DNA from: Endocalyx cinctus
Lineage: Eukaryota; Ascomycota; Sordariomycetes; Amphisphaeriales; Apiosporaceae
Direction: 5' to 3'
Assembly (NCBI GenBank): GCA_001600455.1
Contig: BCKC01000003.1
Coordinates: 4,129,056 to 4,193,055 of the forward strand
DNA length: 64,000 nucleotides
The notes beneath the pieces are model-generated. The model did not search any database and was not told the DNA's origin. It saw nothing but the letters and a program-made list of their open reading frames with translations. The translations under genes were made by a program, and so were the position numbers. Below, in pieces: positions 1 to 10,762 of this stretch; the first letter of the stretch is position 1; every line of letters starts with the position of its first letter.

Positions 1-813
1 ATCCTCGGGTTCAGTATAGCTCCACGTGCCAAAGCTGGTGGTGATTTGGCTTCTCTGCACCCCAGCCTTAAGAGCCCAAGACAGGAGCTGTCTTCCCGCG
101 TTCGCCCAGCCTCCGCGGCCAGTGATGAGCTTGACTTCGAGACTAGACAGTTCAGATTATGTCAATAGACCTCTTCAACGTTCTAGGTCTTATGGGGCAG
201 TCGTACTCATGGTGAAATTTTAGCATGCCAGGGAGAGGAGGCCACATGACCTCTGTGTCCAAGTCTCCTTCTCGAGCGGCTATTACGCCGCCGGGCTTGG
301 TCACGCGAATCATCTCGGCGAGGATGTCCCAAGGATTTCTATTGTGCACGAGCACCTTTGATTTCATACAGCGTTAGTGGCGTGCGTGGAGTCACCCTCC
401 GCAGTTCGCGAACCGGGAAGACGAACCTGATGGCAGTGAACGATATCAAAGGTCTCGTCCGCAAACGGGAGCTGGAACGCGTCGGCCGTTTGAAATGACA
501 CGTTCTTGACACCCCACTTCTCGGCGACATTCTGGGCCCTAGGAATAACGCCTGGGTTGACGTCCACACCTGTCACGTGGGCTTCAGGCCCCAGCAGCTT
601 CGCGAAAGATGCGGACATGGAGCCGGAGCCGGAGCCGACGTCGAGCATTTTCAGGTGCGCGTTGCTTTCTTTCATGTTCTGGAGAACAGGAACTAGATAT
701 GCGGCGCAGTTCGAGGCGGTTCGCATCTCCATGAATCTGAAGACATCCTCGGGGAGTGTGCTCCAGTCGAGCTTGTGGGATGCTGACTCATCCGACTGTG
801 TGGCTTGGGCCAT
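1..813 (-). CDS. SAM-dependent methyltransferase, UbiE-like (3' end outside window)
   Basis: This is a class I methyltransferase transferring a methyl group from SAM to an unknown small molecule. The model is complement(join(<1..142, 207..355, 427..813)), 226 codons visible and open to the window edge. Exon 1 carries motif I (LDVGSGSGSMSASFAKLLG) followed by the acidic ribose-binding residue in TGVDVNPG. Exon 2 carries the post-I region (IRVTKPGGVIAAREGD). Intron 1 (356-426) has a CTAAC branch site and an AAAG acceptor. Intron 2 (143-206) starts GTACGA and ends CTAG. Frames join cleanly at both. The family usually runs to about 270-280 aa, so roughly 50 residues lie outside. It is on the same strand as the adjacent cluster regulator and is plausibly the cluster's O- or C-methyltransferase, but cluster membership is inference. 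Confidence 0.85.
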
Positions 814-1087
814 GATTGACTACTAACGATTTAATAGTCGTATCTATTTTTATTTTTATTTCTGTATTGTATTCAATTATTTATCCTTTATTATTCTCTC
901 TTATTATATTCAGTCTAGTGACAGTTTGTTGGGTCGAAGTTGCGGAATATGGGTGGTAATTACATATTACCCTAAAACCGAAGTTGGTTCCGACACTGAT
1001 GGCTTTGGTGCCACAAAGAGGGGCTGTGAAGAGGCACCCTCCGAGCCTGCATGTACTTCATGTACACCGAGGGGTAATCTTGCAACC

Positions 1088-2440
1088 CTAGTCGATAAGC
1101 TGCTGCAGTCTTTCAATATTTTCACGAAGCGATCTTACCATGGAAAAGTCACCATGTTCACCAGTCGAGTTACTATCATGCTCCAGCCCACTACTTAGGC
1201 TGATCGCATCCAACACCAAACGAGTTCTGTCGTTATCGAAAAGTCCCCGTACTCCCGAGCTTCTCTTCTTCCCTGTAGTCCTCCACTGGCTAGGAAAACC
1301 CAGGAGTCCCTCTATGATCGCTAAGTGATGCAATATTGTTTGCAAGATTATTTTTGTCTGCAGCGTGCCCTGCTGAACCTGAAAGCCCGCTACTTCCAAG
1401 CCGGGCAAGGGTTGAAGCTGTTCTGAAGCGGACGAATTGATAACGTTAAGAGAAAGAGACGATCGCGATAGAGAAAGCGAGGTGCCCGAACAAAAGCAAA
1501 TGCACAGATATCGCACCAAATCATCGTATACATTCACAAGCAGAACGTAGGTGGACAGAATGTCTAATAGCACGACAGTTGTGAGACATGCTGGAATCGT
1601 GCTTGATGACCTTAATTGCTCATTTTTATCCCTCGGGCCTTCTTTCTCTGGTGCCTGTCCTTGGAAAGTATAAACCTGAATGATCTCTATGAACTCTGCC
1701 GTGTCGCCAAGAACAGTACCAAGCGATTGGGCGTTCCACGTCGTGTCTCCTTCAATAGATGTACTGAATTGGCTTGGAGAGCCATGCTCCTGTTGTTTTG
1801 TTTTAGATGCAAGTATGTGTTGTTGAAGTTGAGTTGAAAGTCGAAGATTTAGGCGCGAAAGCCGTTGACCATGTGCTGTTACAGCGGGCGCGCCACTTGG
1901 AAAAGGGAGCTTGCTAGTAATGTCGTTGGAGGTCGTGTTTGGCTCAGGAACAGGGGTCGGTAGATAACTAAAGGTATATGGCTCGCTAGAGGGAAATAGT
2001 TCCCTGTTGACGAGTCCCTCGTTGTCCTTGTCGCTGATATCATTATCAGGTTGTTGGATGTCGGTTGATAGGGTTCCTTCTATTGATGATTGATGAAAGA
2101 AAGTTGGAGTGTGATGGGAGATGCCGTTTAATATTGTCGAATTGCCATGGCAAAAAGCATTGGGTTGTTGGGACGGCGAATTTGGAAGTGTGACTGGCGA
2201 CATGAATATCGCATTCGACATGGTTTCCGGCGAAGCTTCATCGGATTGAGAGAGATTTGGCGAGCTCGGTAAAGGACAATCAGGACCATTGCGAACAAGC
2301 GCACGACTGAATCCGGTGACACAATGGGTTCCCAAGCGGATGCATCTGCTACAGGGCTGATTTGCATGGTCTCTTGGCGGACATCGAAGTTTCTGGGCGC
2401 GACACCGATCGCAAGCAGACCGTTTGGTAGTGGAGAGCAT
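1088..2440 (-). CDS. Zn2Cys6 transcription factor, AflR-like, probable cluster regulator
   Basis: This is a nuclear DNA-binding regulator, 450 aa, apparently intronless. Residues 9-38 form a Zn2Cys6 binuclear cluster with spacing C-x2-C-x6-C-x9-C-x2-C-x6-C (begins ACDRCRAQKLRC). A long Ser/Pro-rich linker follows. The C-terminal third has the AflR-type block, including a VAGFQVQQGTLQTKIILQTI-like segment and a LEGL/FPSQWR-like end. It lies inside the polyketide cluster between the methyltransferase and the trans-enoyl reductase, and pathway-specific regulators of this type normally activate the surrounding genes. One TCG-N5-CGA palindrome, the core known for AflR, lies upstream of the P450, but I found no consistent set of sites. 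Function as cluster activator is inferred from position and family. Confidence 0.9.
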   Translation of the reverse strand: MLSTTKRSACDRCRAQKLRCPPRDHANQPCSRCIRLGTHCVTGFSRALVRNGPDCPLPSSPNLSQSDEASPETMSNAIFMSPVTLPNSPSQQPNAFCHGNSTILNGISHHTPTFFHQSSIEGTLSTDIQQPDNDISDKDNEGLVNRELFPSSEPYTFSYLPTPVPEPNTTSNDITSKLPFPSGAPAVTAHGQRLSRLNLRLSTQLQQHILASKTKQQEHGSPSQFSTSIEGDTTWNAQSLGTVLGDTAEFIEIIQVYTFQGQAPEKEGPRDKNEQLRSSSTIPACLTTVVLLDILSTYVLLVNVYDDLVRYLCICFCSGTSLSLSRSSLSLNVINSSASEQLQPLPGLEVAGFQVQQGTLQTKIILQTILHHLAIIEGLLGFPSQWRTTGKKRSSGVRGLFDNDRTRLVLDAISLSSGLEHDSNSTGEHGDFSMVRSLRENIERLQQLID

Positions 2441-2992
2441 AGCCGGAAAGGAGAATGATTAGATTATTGATAAAATGTCATTGCTTGATCAATGAGAACA
2501 TGGTAAATTAAAACTCGACTGTCTGCGATGTAGAATTTCATTGAGTAAGGCTCTGCTGAGATGCCGAAATCACCCAAAGGCATTAGGGTGGTATATGCGC
2601 TTTAATTTTACATTATGCATCTTACTGCTTTGTTTTACATCATGAATCTTACTGCTTTGGTGAGCTGAAGAAATAAAGCAAACAACCTAGGTATGTACTT
2701 AGGTACCTACATATCTACCTTGGTACCTAATGTACAGTAGGACGACAACTACAGTAGGCGTGCGACGCATAGAGCGCTTGAGAAGTATCTACTAAATCTT
2801 GAATCCCAGCTCAAATCCAACTCAAAGCTCTGATTAGTTTCTTAAAGATTACTGAACCTCGCCCAGGCGTACCGCGCCCAAAGGTTTCCATCCCATCATG
2901 CGTCTCACCATACCTAGGTACATTAGATTAAAAGCCTCGCCCTTTAGTGCCTAAGTCAGTTAGTACATCACCATTCCTAGCTAGGCCCTGCT
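2441..2992. promoter_or_regulatory. Spacer upstream of the regulator gene
   Basis: A 552-base gene-free stretch that should hold the promoter of the Zn2Cys6 gene (transcribed leftward) and the 3' end of the trans-enoyl reductase. It is dense in short AGGTACCTA/TAGGTAC-type palindromic words around 2690-2735 and again near 2915. No defined operator could be assigned. Confidence 0.4.
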
Positions 2993-4203
2993 TCAAGGTA
3001 CTTTTTTTGCTGCAGAAATTCGTACCACAAGCTTTTTCCCACTAGCCACCCCATTTTGCAGCATCATTAATCCTTCAATGACACCCCCCCACTTTCCCTC
3101 AACTTCTTGAATTGGGTGGTGTTTTATCGATCCTGCGTTGATCAATTCCTGTACTTCGAGAGCCCATAATGCACATATCGAAGCAAGTTCTACGTTCGCT
3201 TTACGCGTATATGTGAGGCTTGCCTTAGGATCTAACCCCAACTGCGTAGTACGACCGAGTCCCTCGTAACCCATCACCTCCTTCACGCGAACTGCACGCC
3301 GCGTGCGCAAATTGCCCTGCAGGCTCTCTAAACATGCATACCGCCCCCCCGTCCGAGCCAATGCAGCAAAGCACGTTGCAGCCGACTCGGCGCTGGTAAT
3401 GCAGTCTAGTGCATGGCGTATTGGGCTTATCGCTACAGCCTTCACCGACTCGGCGCATGTTGGCGACATGTACGATACTGACTTGCTAGCTCCATATTCA
3501 TGAGCCAAATTTCCGGATCGAGGGGATGTCACCGCAATCGGCGTATAACCACTTCTGCGTCATCCATTCACGTTAGTGCGATGGCATAGACAAGGCGAAA
3601 TGTAACTTACAATCTCAAGAGTTGGCACGCCATCGCGCCCGTTGCCGTTGAGCCGCCATAAACCAGAACGGGCTCTAACTCCGTCGCTGGTGCGGACGGT
3701 ATACCAGTCAGGGCTAAAGCGTCCGGATCAGAGAGAGCGAGTCCTACAGTTGCCCAGCCTACCGCCCCCAATGCCGCCCCCTGTAGATCACTCCAGGCGT
3801 CTGGGATCCTTATCAACAGGCGACTGTCAACCACTGTAAACTCGGCAAAAGATCCATTCTGTTTTTTCTTGTCATCCCAGCCGTAGGGGAACACGCCCCC
3901 GCACACGCGAGCCCCCAGTTCTTGCACAGCGCTGCCGTTTCTGCGGACTACGATGCCGCAAAAATCACAACCCGCCATCCTACCCGGTGAAGTAAAATTT
4001 CGTGGCATCTTGTAGTCGCAATGGTTTAAGGCCACGGCTAGGACTCTGACCAACACATCAAAGTCGGAGCACAAGTCGGGGACGGGGACATCCGTAGCTA
4101 GCGTCAAAGGGAGTTTTTCAGGATCTGGCTTCTCGCGCGACTGAATGATAGCTTTTTGAGATAATGGAGGTGGTGGGATTACGCAAGAAGCCATTTTGAT
4201 CAC
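2993..4203 (-). CDS. Trans-acting enoyl reductase (LovC-like MDR protein)
   Basis: This is an NADPH-dependent medium-chain reductase expected to act in trans on ACP-bound enoyl intermediates of the neighbouring PKS. The model is complement(join(2993..3554, 3611..4203)). The 56-nt intron has a GTAAGT donor, a CTAAC branch site and a CGCAG acceptor, and the join reads LLRLSGYTPIAVTSP, as is usual for the family. Residues near 50-75 hold the GroES-like N-terminal fold (VRVLAVALNHCDYKMP, AGCDFCGIVV). The cofactor loop is VYGGSTATGAMACQLL, matching the fungal zinc-independent trans-ER group rather than zinc alcohol dehydrogenases. About 384 aa. A second in-frame ATG at 4194 is an equally plausible start. 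The PKS has no working ER of its own, which fits this role. Confidence 0.9.
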
Positions 4204-4947
4204 TAATGGTTTGTTCTTGCTCTTCTACTCTAAGAAGCTTGAGGGATCAATATCGCACGTCTCTCTGGCTGCCTTTTTAAATGCCAACCGAGCCGACCTA
4301 AACATAGAGAGCACGATAGACGTATGCTCTATTGCGGCGGTGCTGCAATGACGCAAAGCTTAGTTAAACCCAAAGACTATATTAGTATAGTTAGCGAGAG
4401 AGGGGTTCCCCCATTATAGTTAGTTGACAACAACAATAAAATATTAGGAACCCGATATTCGGTGTTGCGTGTTTTGTTCCATTTCTCTATGTACCAGTAG
4501 GTACTTAAAGTACCTTGCAGATGGGTAAATGCTTAGCCTTGGTTTAGGTGCCGTGCCAGGGCTAATGCAACTGGTTTAGATCCCGCCAGATCCTACGGGG
4601 TACAGGCTCAATACTCAATCTATACCATTATACCCTACCACAGGACAATCTACATACCACGACACCTGTAGTTGAGTGAATGACAAATGTCGCATACAGG
4701 TCACATAGCTAGGTATCTAATACTTCCATCTCCAAATGCAAGGTCAATAAGTGTACAGCACCGTCAAGTTGACAGACCTGAGTACCTAGGAATGCAGCCT
4801 GGCAGCATCGCAACCCCACTGCCCCACAGCGGTCAACAGCGCTAAATTACAATCTCCACCCTGCTCCAGAATACACATTGCTTGTTATGACCTCTATTGT
4901 CAAGATGCGTGGTGCTTCTTTTTCTTAATTTATTACAAGAACACCTC
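4204..4947. other. Spacer between trans-ER and SDR genes
   Basis: 744 bases with no supported gene. It holds the trans-ER promoter on its left side and the SDR 3' flank on its right. Several TAGGTAC-type words (near 4495, 4710, 4785) echo those in the spacer at 2690. Nothing else recognised. Confidence 0.4.
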
Positions 4948-6107
4948 TCAAATATAAGCTTTCACCTGATCTTCGCACCAATCCCAGAATTTCTCAGTGC
5001 CTCCAGTGCCACCTTCTTGCTCCGGTAACGTAGCTTTAGGCAAATCAGATCGCAGTGGCAAAATCCTTCCAAAAGGACCAACTGCATATGCAGTTAGAGC
5101 CTGCCGCTTAAATTTACGTACGCGTAAGGGTGAAGAGGGAAACTTACTCCAGTGTGTAGACCAATCGGCCGTTGCTGCCTGATCCGAGAACGCGGCGTAC
5201 AGCTCTGTGCACGCACCGTGATGTGCGGGGTAACAAACCAGGAAAGCGATGAGCTTGATCTTGAATGCCTGGTCGCGCGTGAGCCCGGATGCGATGTTGC
5301 CAGGATTTACCGGCACGCTAAGAACGCCGTCCGAATCCCGGTGGCGGCGACCGTACTCGACGGCCAAGGCCCAAACGCCCGCTTTGCTTAGCGAATAGCG
5401 TTCCGTTGCCACGATCGGCTCGTGATAGTCTAAGTTGTCCGTGGAGACGCCGATACCTTCGTGTGCGCGTAGTTCCAGGGCATAAGAGGTGAGCCAGACG
5501 ACCCGAACCAGGTTCGGGAGCGACGCCTTTGCCGTGGCGGCGAGGATCGGCGTCAAAAGCTTGGTGAAGAGGAACGTCCCCACGCAGTTCACCCCCAGCG
5601 ACAGGTCGTAGCCCTGAGCCGTCTTGGGTGGTGGCTCCGCGGGCGATACCATGACGCCGGCATTGTTGAATAAGGAGTGGAGCCTCTGTTCTTGCGCCAG
5701 AAACTTCTCGGCCGCGAGCTTCACGCTCGGTAGATCGTTAAGATCAAGATGCAAGAACACCAAGCTCCCGGCGGAAGAAGAAGCCGATTGTTTGATTTCC
5801 TCTATAGCCTGCTGTGCCTTCTCCTCGGAGCGGGCCGCAGCATATACCTATTCAACGTAGTCAGGAACCATCCTACTCCATTTGTGGGTTGCTATGCACG
5901 CGTAAAGCTATGCTTACGAAAAACGCGAGCGACAAGATAACGTACTTTAGCATTCTTAGAGTACAGCAAGCGTGCTACCTCCTTACCGATACCGCTGTTA
6001 GCTCCAGTCACCAGGTACACCTTACCCTGGAGATCCGGGATGTCATTTTCAGTAAAAGTAGGCTTGGGGGGGAAGAAATTAGTCCAGATATTCGAAAACG
6101 AAGGCAT
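4948..6107 (-). CDS. Short-chain dehydrogenase/reductase (cluster SDR)
   Basis: This is an NAD(P)-dependent oxidoreductase, likely acting on a carbonyl or alcohol of the pathway intermediate. The model is complement(join(4948..5081, 5148..5847, 5946..6107)), 331 aa. Exon 1 has the Rossmann glycine motif VTGANSGIGKE. Exon 2 has LFNNAGVM and the catalytic YSLSK. The 98-nt first intron (GTACGT...AATAG) joins as NAKVYAAARSEE. The second intron is 66 nt, divisible by three and without a stop, so a naive reading keeps 22 false residues. Its GTAAGT donor, CTAAC branch site and GCAG acceptor mark it as real, and the join gives THWIGPFGRI. It shares a 632-base divergent promoter with the FAD oxidase. 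In betaenone-type pathways an SDR reduces the released aldehyde, and the same role is possible here. Confidence 0.9.
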
Positions 6108-6739
6108 GGCGCAGGGTGAGCAAAATTAGTAAACAGCGACTTCTCTCTTGTAGTAAGGGCGGTTGATAAGTTTCAGCGGATCAGAAATAAGATCAGAGAT
6201 ATTGTGGAAGACTTAATTCGAAGGAACGGGAGAACGAGAAGCAGGTGATGCCTAGAAAGGTAGATAATGTAGAGAAAATCATTAGCATCAAACACTAAAC
6301 CTAAAAGAGTAATATAATCTTTTGTTATTTTATGGGAAAAAAAAAAGCCAGCTGATCGGCGTTTTTCCGTAGCACTCGACAATGGACGTTCGGATGTTAC
6401 ATTTTACAGGGAGGCTGAGTGATACCATTTCGGAGAGCCACACAGAGAGAAGAATCCCAAATTTAGTAACGGCCTACGATCCTTATTTAAAGATATCGAT
6501 GTCTATGCGAGGGGTCACGTCACATCAATCAACCAGGATGCGCCGAGCAGTTTATAGAGCAAAACCCGAGCTCCTGAATTTAGAGTCATGGAGGAGAAAA
6601 CGAAGGCCTCCGTAATGTCAGTTTAGATAAATGTCGGGCGTATGGCCCATCACATATGTATCCGGTACGCATATTATGCAAGTCGACCTGCAATATCTTT
6701 GCGTATTGCTGATCTCCGTTCTGTGGTGACGTAGAGAAA
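6108..6739. promoter_or_regulatory. Divergent promoter between SDR and FAD oxidase
   Basis: 632 bases separating two head-to-head cluster genes, so both promoters must lie here and co-regulation is likely. The right half has a TTATTTAAAG stretch near 6482 and several CGG/CCG half-sites of the kind bound by Zn2Cys6 proteins (TTTCGGAG near 6428, GATCGGCG near 6354). No perfect paired operator was found. Confidence 0.5.
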
Positions 6740-8609
6740 ATGAGACATCAATCATTGACTTTTTCGCTAGCGGCAGCTTGCATCTTGGCACAGCATAATG
6801 TCTGGGCTGCTACAAACTGTCGGTATATCGAAAGCGACCCTGAATGGCCTTCTGAAGATGACTGGTCGTCCCTTAATCGTACCATTGGCGGTCAATTAAT
6901 CAAAACCGTCCCCCAGGCAAGCGTCTGTCACACTACGCCCTACTCCAACTTCAACGAGAATGCGTGTGCGGAGTTGAGATCGACGTGGAATGAGGCTCAG
7001 GTATAGTAGGTTGACGCTCACAAAATACCTAGGTGGGTGTCTACATACGCTCTAATCAATATTTGTAGTGTTACTAAGGCTGCGGAGATAATGAACCCCT
7101 ATTATCAAAACCAATCGTGCGACCCTTTCACGGCTCAGGTGCGACCATGCGATCTTGGCAACTACGCTGCCTATTCCATTAACGTCACCGGCCCAAATGA
7201 TGTTATAGCGGGCATTCAATTTGCTAAAGAGAGAAACATTCGTTTAGTCATCAAAACCACAGGCCACGAGTGAGTCACATTTTTTGTCCGCTCCATACAT
7301 CGCACTTATGCAGATCCTGTCGTGGGCGAGACTAAGTATTTATGATAGCTACAACGGAAAGTCGTCGGGCAAGGGCTCGCTGTCTCTGTGGATGTTCAAT
7401 CTCAATGACATTAAGATTATCGATCAGTATGAGAGCAGCAGCTATAATGGGCCAGCAGCCACTTTAGGTCCAGGCGTCGTGGCCGGTGAAGCATTTACAG
7501 CTGTTGGTAATGCAGGATACCGTATTACTGGCGGCGAGTGTGGCAGCGTATCCCTTGCCGGGGGATACACTCAGGGGGGCGGACACTCTCAATTGAACAG
7601 CGCCTATGGCATGGCGGCCGACAACGTGCTAGAATGGGAGCTTATCACGGCGACCGGTGAGCACGTCATAGCTACCCCCGAGAACAACACCGACCTGTAC
7701 TGGGCGTTGAGTGGAGGGGGCCCAGGAACATATGGTGTGGTACTGAGCATGACAGCGAGGGTGCATCGGGACGGCCCTGTCGCCAGTGCTCAACTCACAT
7801 TTGGTTTCCAGGAAGGCGAGGACAGCTCTCCTTACTGGCAAGCAGTTGGTCTATGGTTTGAACAGTTGCCTTCCATAGTTGAGGGAAATAATAATACAGT
7901 TCTCCTGGCTATACAGAACAACACTTTCAGCGTCTTTGGCATCACATTGCCAGACCAGACCACTTCAGACGCTGACCATCTTGTTACCCCCTTTCTGTCC
8001 GACTTGGAGCAGCTCGGCCTCAAGTATAATTACTCTTCCGATATTTCCGACACGTTCCTAGACTATTTTGCTGAAAAGTTTGGCCCCTTGCCCTACGGAC
8101 CATACCCACCAACCGAGATCTGGAACAGTAGACTCGTCCCAAAGTCCGTCGTGCTCGACCCTACGGCTAACCAAAAGCTTATCGAGGCCTTTCGACAGAC
8201 AGTGTCCGACGGAACCTTCGAAATCGGCTGCAATGTCTTGGATGTAGCAAACTCGGTTCATCCTGACAATTCCGTCCTGCCGGCGTGGAGGGACGCTATC
8301 GCTCTATGTAGTGCTACTGCGTTTTGGAATTACGAGCTTCCCATCGAGCAAAACCTCGCAGTCAAGGAAGAACTCGTAAGCACGTACACGCCGCTGATCG
8401 AGGCAGCCACGCCAGGGACAGGCGTCTACTTGAACGAGATCGACCCTTGGTATAAGGGAGACTGGAAAAAAGAGATGTATGGCGCCAACTATGACCGGCT
8501 CCTAAGTATTAAGCACACGTTCGATCCCGACAACTTACTATACGGTCATTTCGCCGTTGGAAGCGATGAATTCACCGTAGACCAGAGCGGGCGCTTGTGT
8601 ATGGATTAA
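6740..8609 (+). CDS. Secreted BBE-type FAD-linked oxidase
   Basis: This is a flavin oxidase of the berberine-bridge/solanapyrone-synthase class (FAD_binding_4 plus BBE C-terminal domain), 570 aa. The model is join(6740..7000, 7079..7269, 7349..8609). Residues 1-23 look like a secretory signal (SLAAACILAQHNVWA). His150 in TTGHDYNGKS and Cys215 in GECGSVSLAGG match the two covalent FAD attachment residues, so bicovalent flavin is expected. The C-terminal DPDNLLYGHFAVG matches the BBE end. Intron 1 was placed at 7001-7078 (acceptor CTAAG) because the better-looking TAG at 7068 would bring an immediate stop. Intron 2 is GTGAGT...GATAG. Such enzymes do two-electron oxidations and in some decalin pathways promote Diels-Alder closure. 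The exact reaction here is unknown. Confidence 0.9.
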
Positions 8610-8865
8610 AATTTGCTATTTTTTCTTGGATATAGGATAAAATAAAGGAAATCGGCGTTATAAGGGGCATGGAGGTAATTCGAGAGCCTCCGTAGAGTTA
8701 AGCACGACGAACAGAAAGAGTGTAATATTATTTCAAAGATATGTACTTATAAGTACTAAGTGGACTCAAGACTAGAATTCATCATAGAATCTGTTATACT
8801 ATATTAAGCTTTGATGTCGTTAATGAGTATGATATGATTGCGACGATGGTAAGTTCCCATCGTCT

Positions 8866-10762
8866 CTACCACCTGCGCTTCCATCGTACCATCATATCTC
8901 GGTCTGGTGGTGATGACCCCATCGCAGCGTATCGTGGGTCATTCCGAGCTGGCCTGTCCGAAGGTGACCCGTCGAGCTTGACCCATTTCACAAACTGCAC
9001 ATCAAATCGATCGAGCACTAGTCCGACCATAGTGAATATTTCAGCTTTGGCGAACTGGCGGCCAGGGCAAATCGGCGTCCCACCTCCTATTTTAAGGTTT
9101 CCAAGTTTTAGCGATGGTCACACTACTGATACGGAAAATGGTTCTTCGGAGTGGATGAGTACCTACCGAATGGGAAGAAGGTGCTGGGTCGCCCCGTCAT
9201 ATTAAAAACGCGCTTCCGGCTAATCCTTCCAGATTCGTCTCTCGTTTCGATGTACTTGACGTGCCTCTCGGCCCAAAACTCGCTTGCTGGATGATCTGGC
9301 CTTCCCCAGTCCCGTTCGCTGTAATGAGCAGCCATTGCTGGCGCCTGTAACATGGAACCCTTGGGAATTTCGACCCCATCCAAATGTATTGTCTTGTCAA
9401 GCGTCCGGATGATATTCAAACTCATGCGCAAACGTAGGGTCTCTGTGAAGATGGATTGCAACAAGGGTAGGGATACTAGTTTCTCGGTGTTGAATCTACC
9501 GTTTCCTGCCTCCGACGGGGCGAGTCTCGCCGTAAAAATCTCCTCACGAGCCGCCTGCAGAATAGATTCATCTTGGAACAGCTCCATCAACATCCACGTG
9601 GCTGTGGGGACGGAATTCGAGTTCTGCCTATATGAAGAAAATAAGACGTTACAAACTGGGGACATCAGGAATCACGCCCACGAATCAAAGAAAGCATGAG
9701 TGCCTTAGCGGCGTGAGATGGAGTTTGAAAGATACACTTACGCAAATAAAAGAGCCCCCAGGGCTCCATTCAATGCCTGCCGTTCGAACCCGGAATCCAT
9801 CAGCCACTTGACAAGCTCGCGGCATACCCGAGCCCCGAAACACGGTTCCCACTGAGCATCCTTCTCGGGGCCTTCCCAATCGAATCTCTCCAGTGCCTGT
9901 GACAGGTGCTGATCTATTGTGGACAAGTAGCGATCGTGTGCTTTGAAGGGTCGCGGGGTAATCCAGCGGGGAAGGCCCAATATCAAGTTGAAGAACACGC
10001 TGTCAAAATCCCAGAACGCGTCCAGAAAGCCCGGGTCCAGCTTTAGCACCTCGGGACCGAAAAGCGTGCTTATGGCGCACTCGGTTACCTCGTGTCTACA
10101 GAAGTGCAGGACGCTGAAGTGCTCGGTCCATTCATCGAGCGGAGATTCCTGGAGGCGCAGAGAGAGCTGATCCGCGAAGGCGGCTATAACGGGCTCAAAT
10201 TGCTGCGGTCGGCCCAAGAAATCCTGGTGAATCTTGTGCCTGGCAGCCCAGTATCGCTTGTCTGGGGGCGTGCCCTCTGTTCCGGGTAGAGGGATTCGGC
10301 CAGACCCCGAGCGGTCGTCGGCGAAGCGCTTCACCTCCGCGCTGGAGAATTTCCAGAACTTAGGGAAGGCGTGGCGTATGAATATCTCTTCGTACGAAAG
10401 CTCGCGCGACGAGAACATGAACTGCACATTTTGCGCGCCCGATACCATGTATACGGGCGTGGCACCAAGGTAATACTTAACGATTTGATTGTCATGAAGC
10501 GCAGCACTTTTCCGTATCAGCTGCACAAGCGTAAAATCGAATGCTGTCTAATCAAAATTACTTACAGTGCTCTTTTTGTGAATTTAGCATTGCGAAATAG
10601 GAATTGTAAGCTGTTAAAGACATATGGGATGGGGTCATATAGCTGTGGCGGATTTTTATTTCCTTCCAAATGGGCAAAGGGCAGAAGAAGCCATCCCAGA
10701 GCGGCAAACACAAGAGAGATAACAATGGAGAGTAAAATGGGGTAGTTCAATGCAGGTAGCAT
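8866..10762 (-). CDS. Cytochrome P450 with CYP7/8-like I-helix
   Basis: This is an ER-anchored heme-thiolate enzyme, 547 aa. The model is complement(join(8866..9086, 9167..9627, 9742..10506, 10566..10762)). Residues 1-30 form the membrane anchor. The ExxR motif is ETLRLR. The heme loop FPFGGGTPICPGR is split by intron 3, with Cys481 as the iron ligand. The I-helix reads FAQNSNSVPTATW, lacking the acid-alcohol pair of typical monooxygenases and resembling the NTxPxxFW pattern of CYP7/CYP8-type proteins. Intron 1 was set with a GAAAAG acceptor at 10507, because the CAG at 10527 puts the frame out and gives a stop. It lies tail-to-tail with the FAD oxidase (256 bases apart) and likely oxidises the polyketide core. 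Confidence 0.88.

Noticed and set aside
10506..10565. Apparent frameshift between P450 exons 1 and 2
   Set aside because: Using the GAAAAG acceptor at 10507 joins the exons in frame with the expected spacing to the conserved NQIVKYYLG block.
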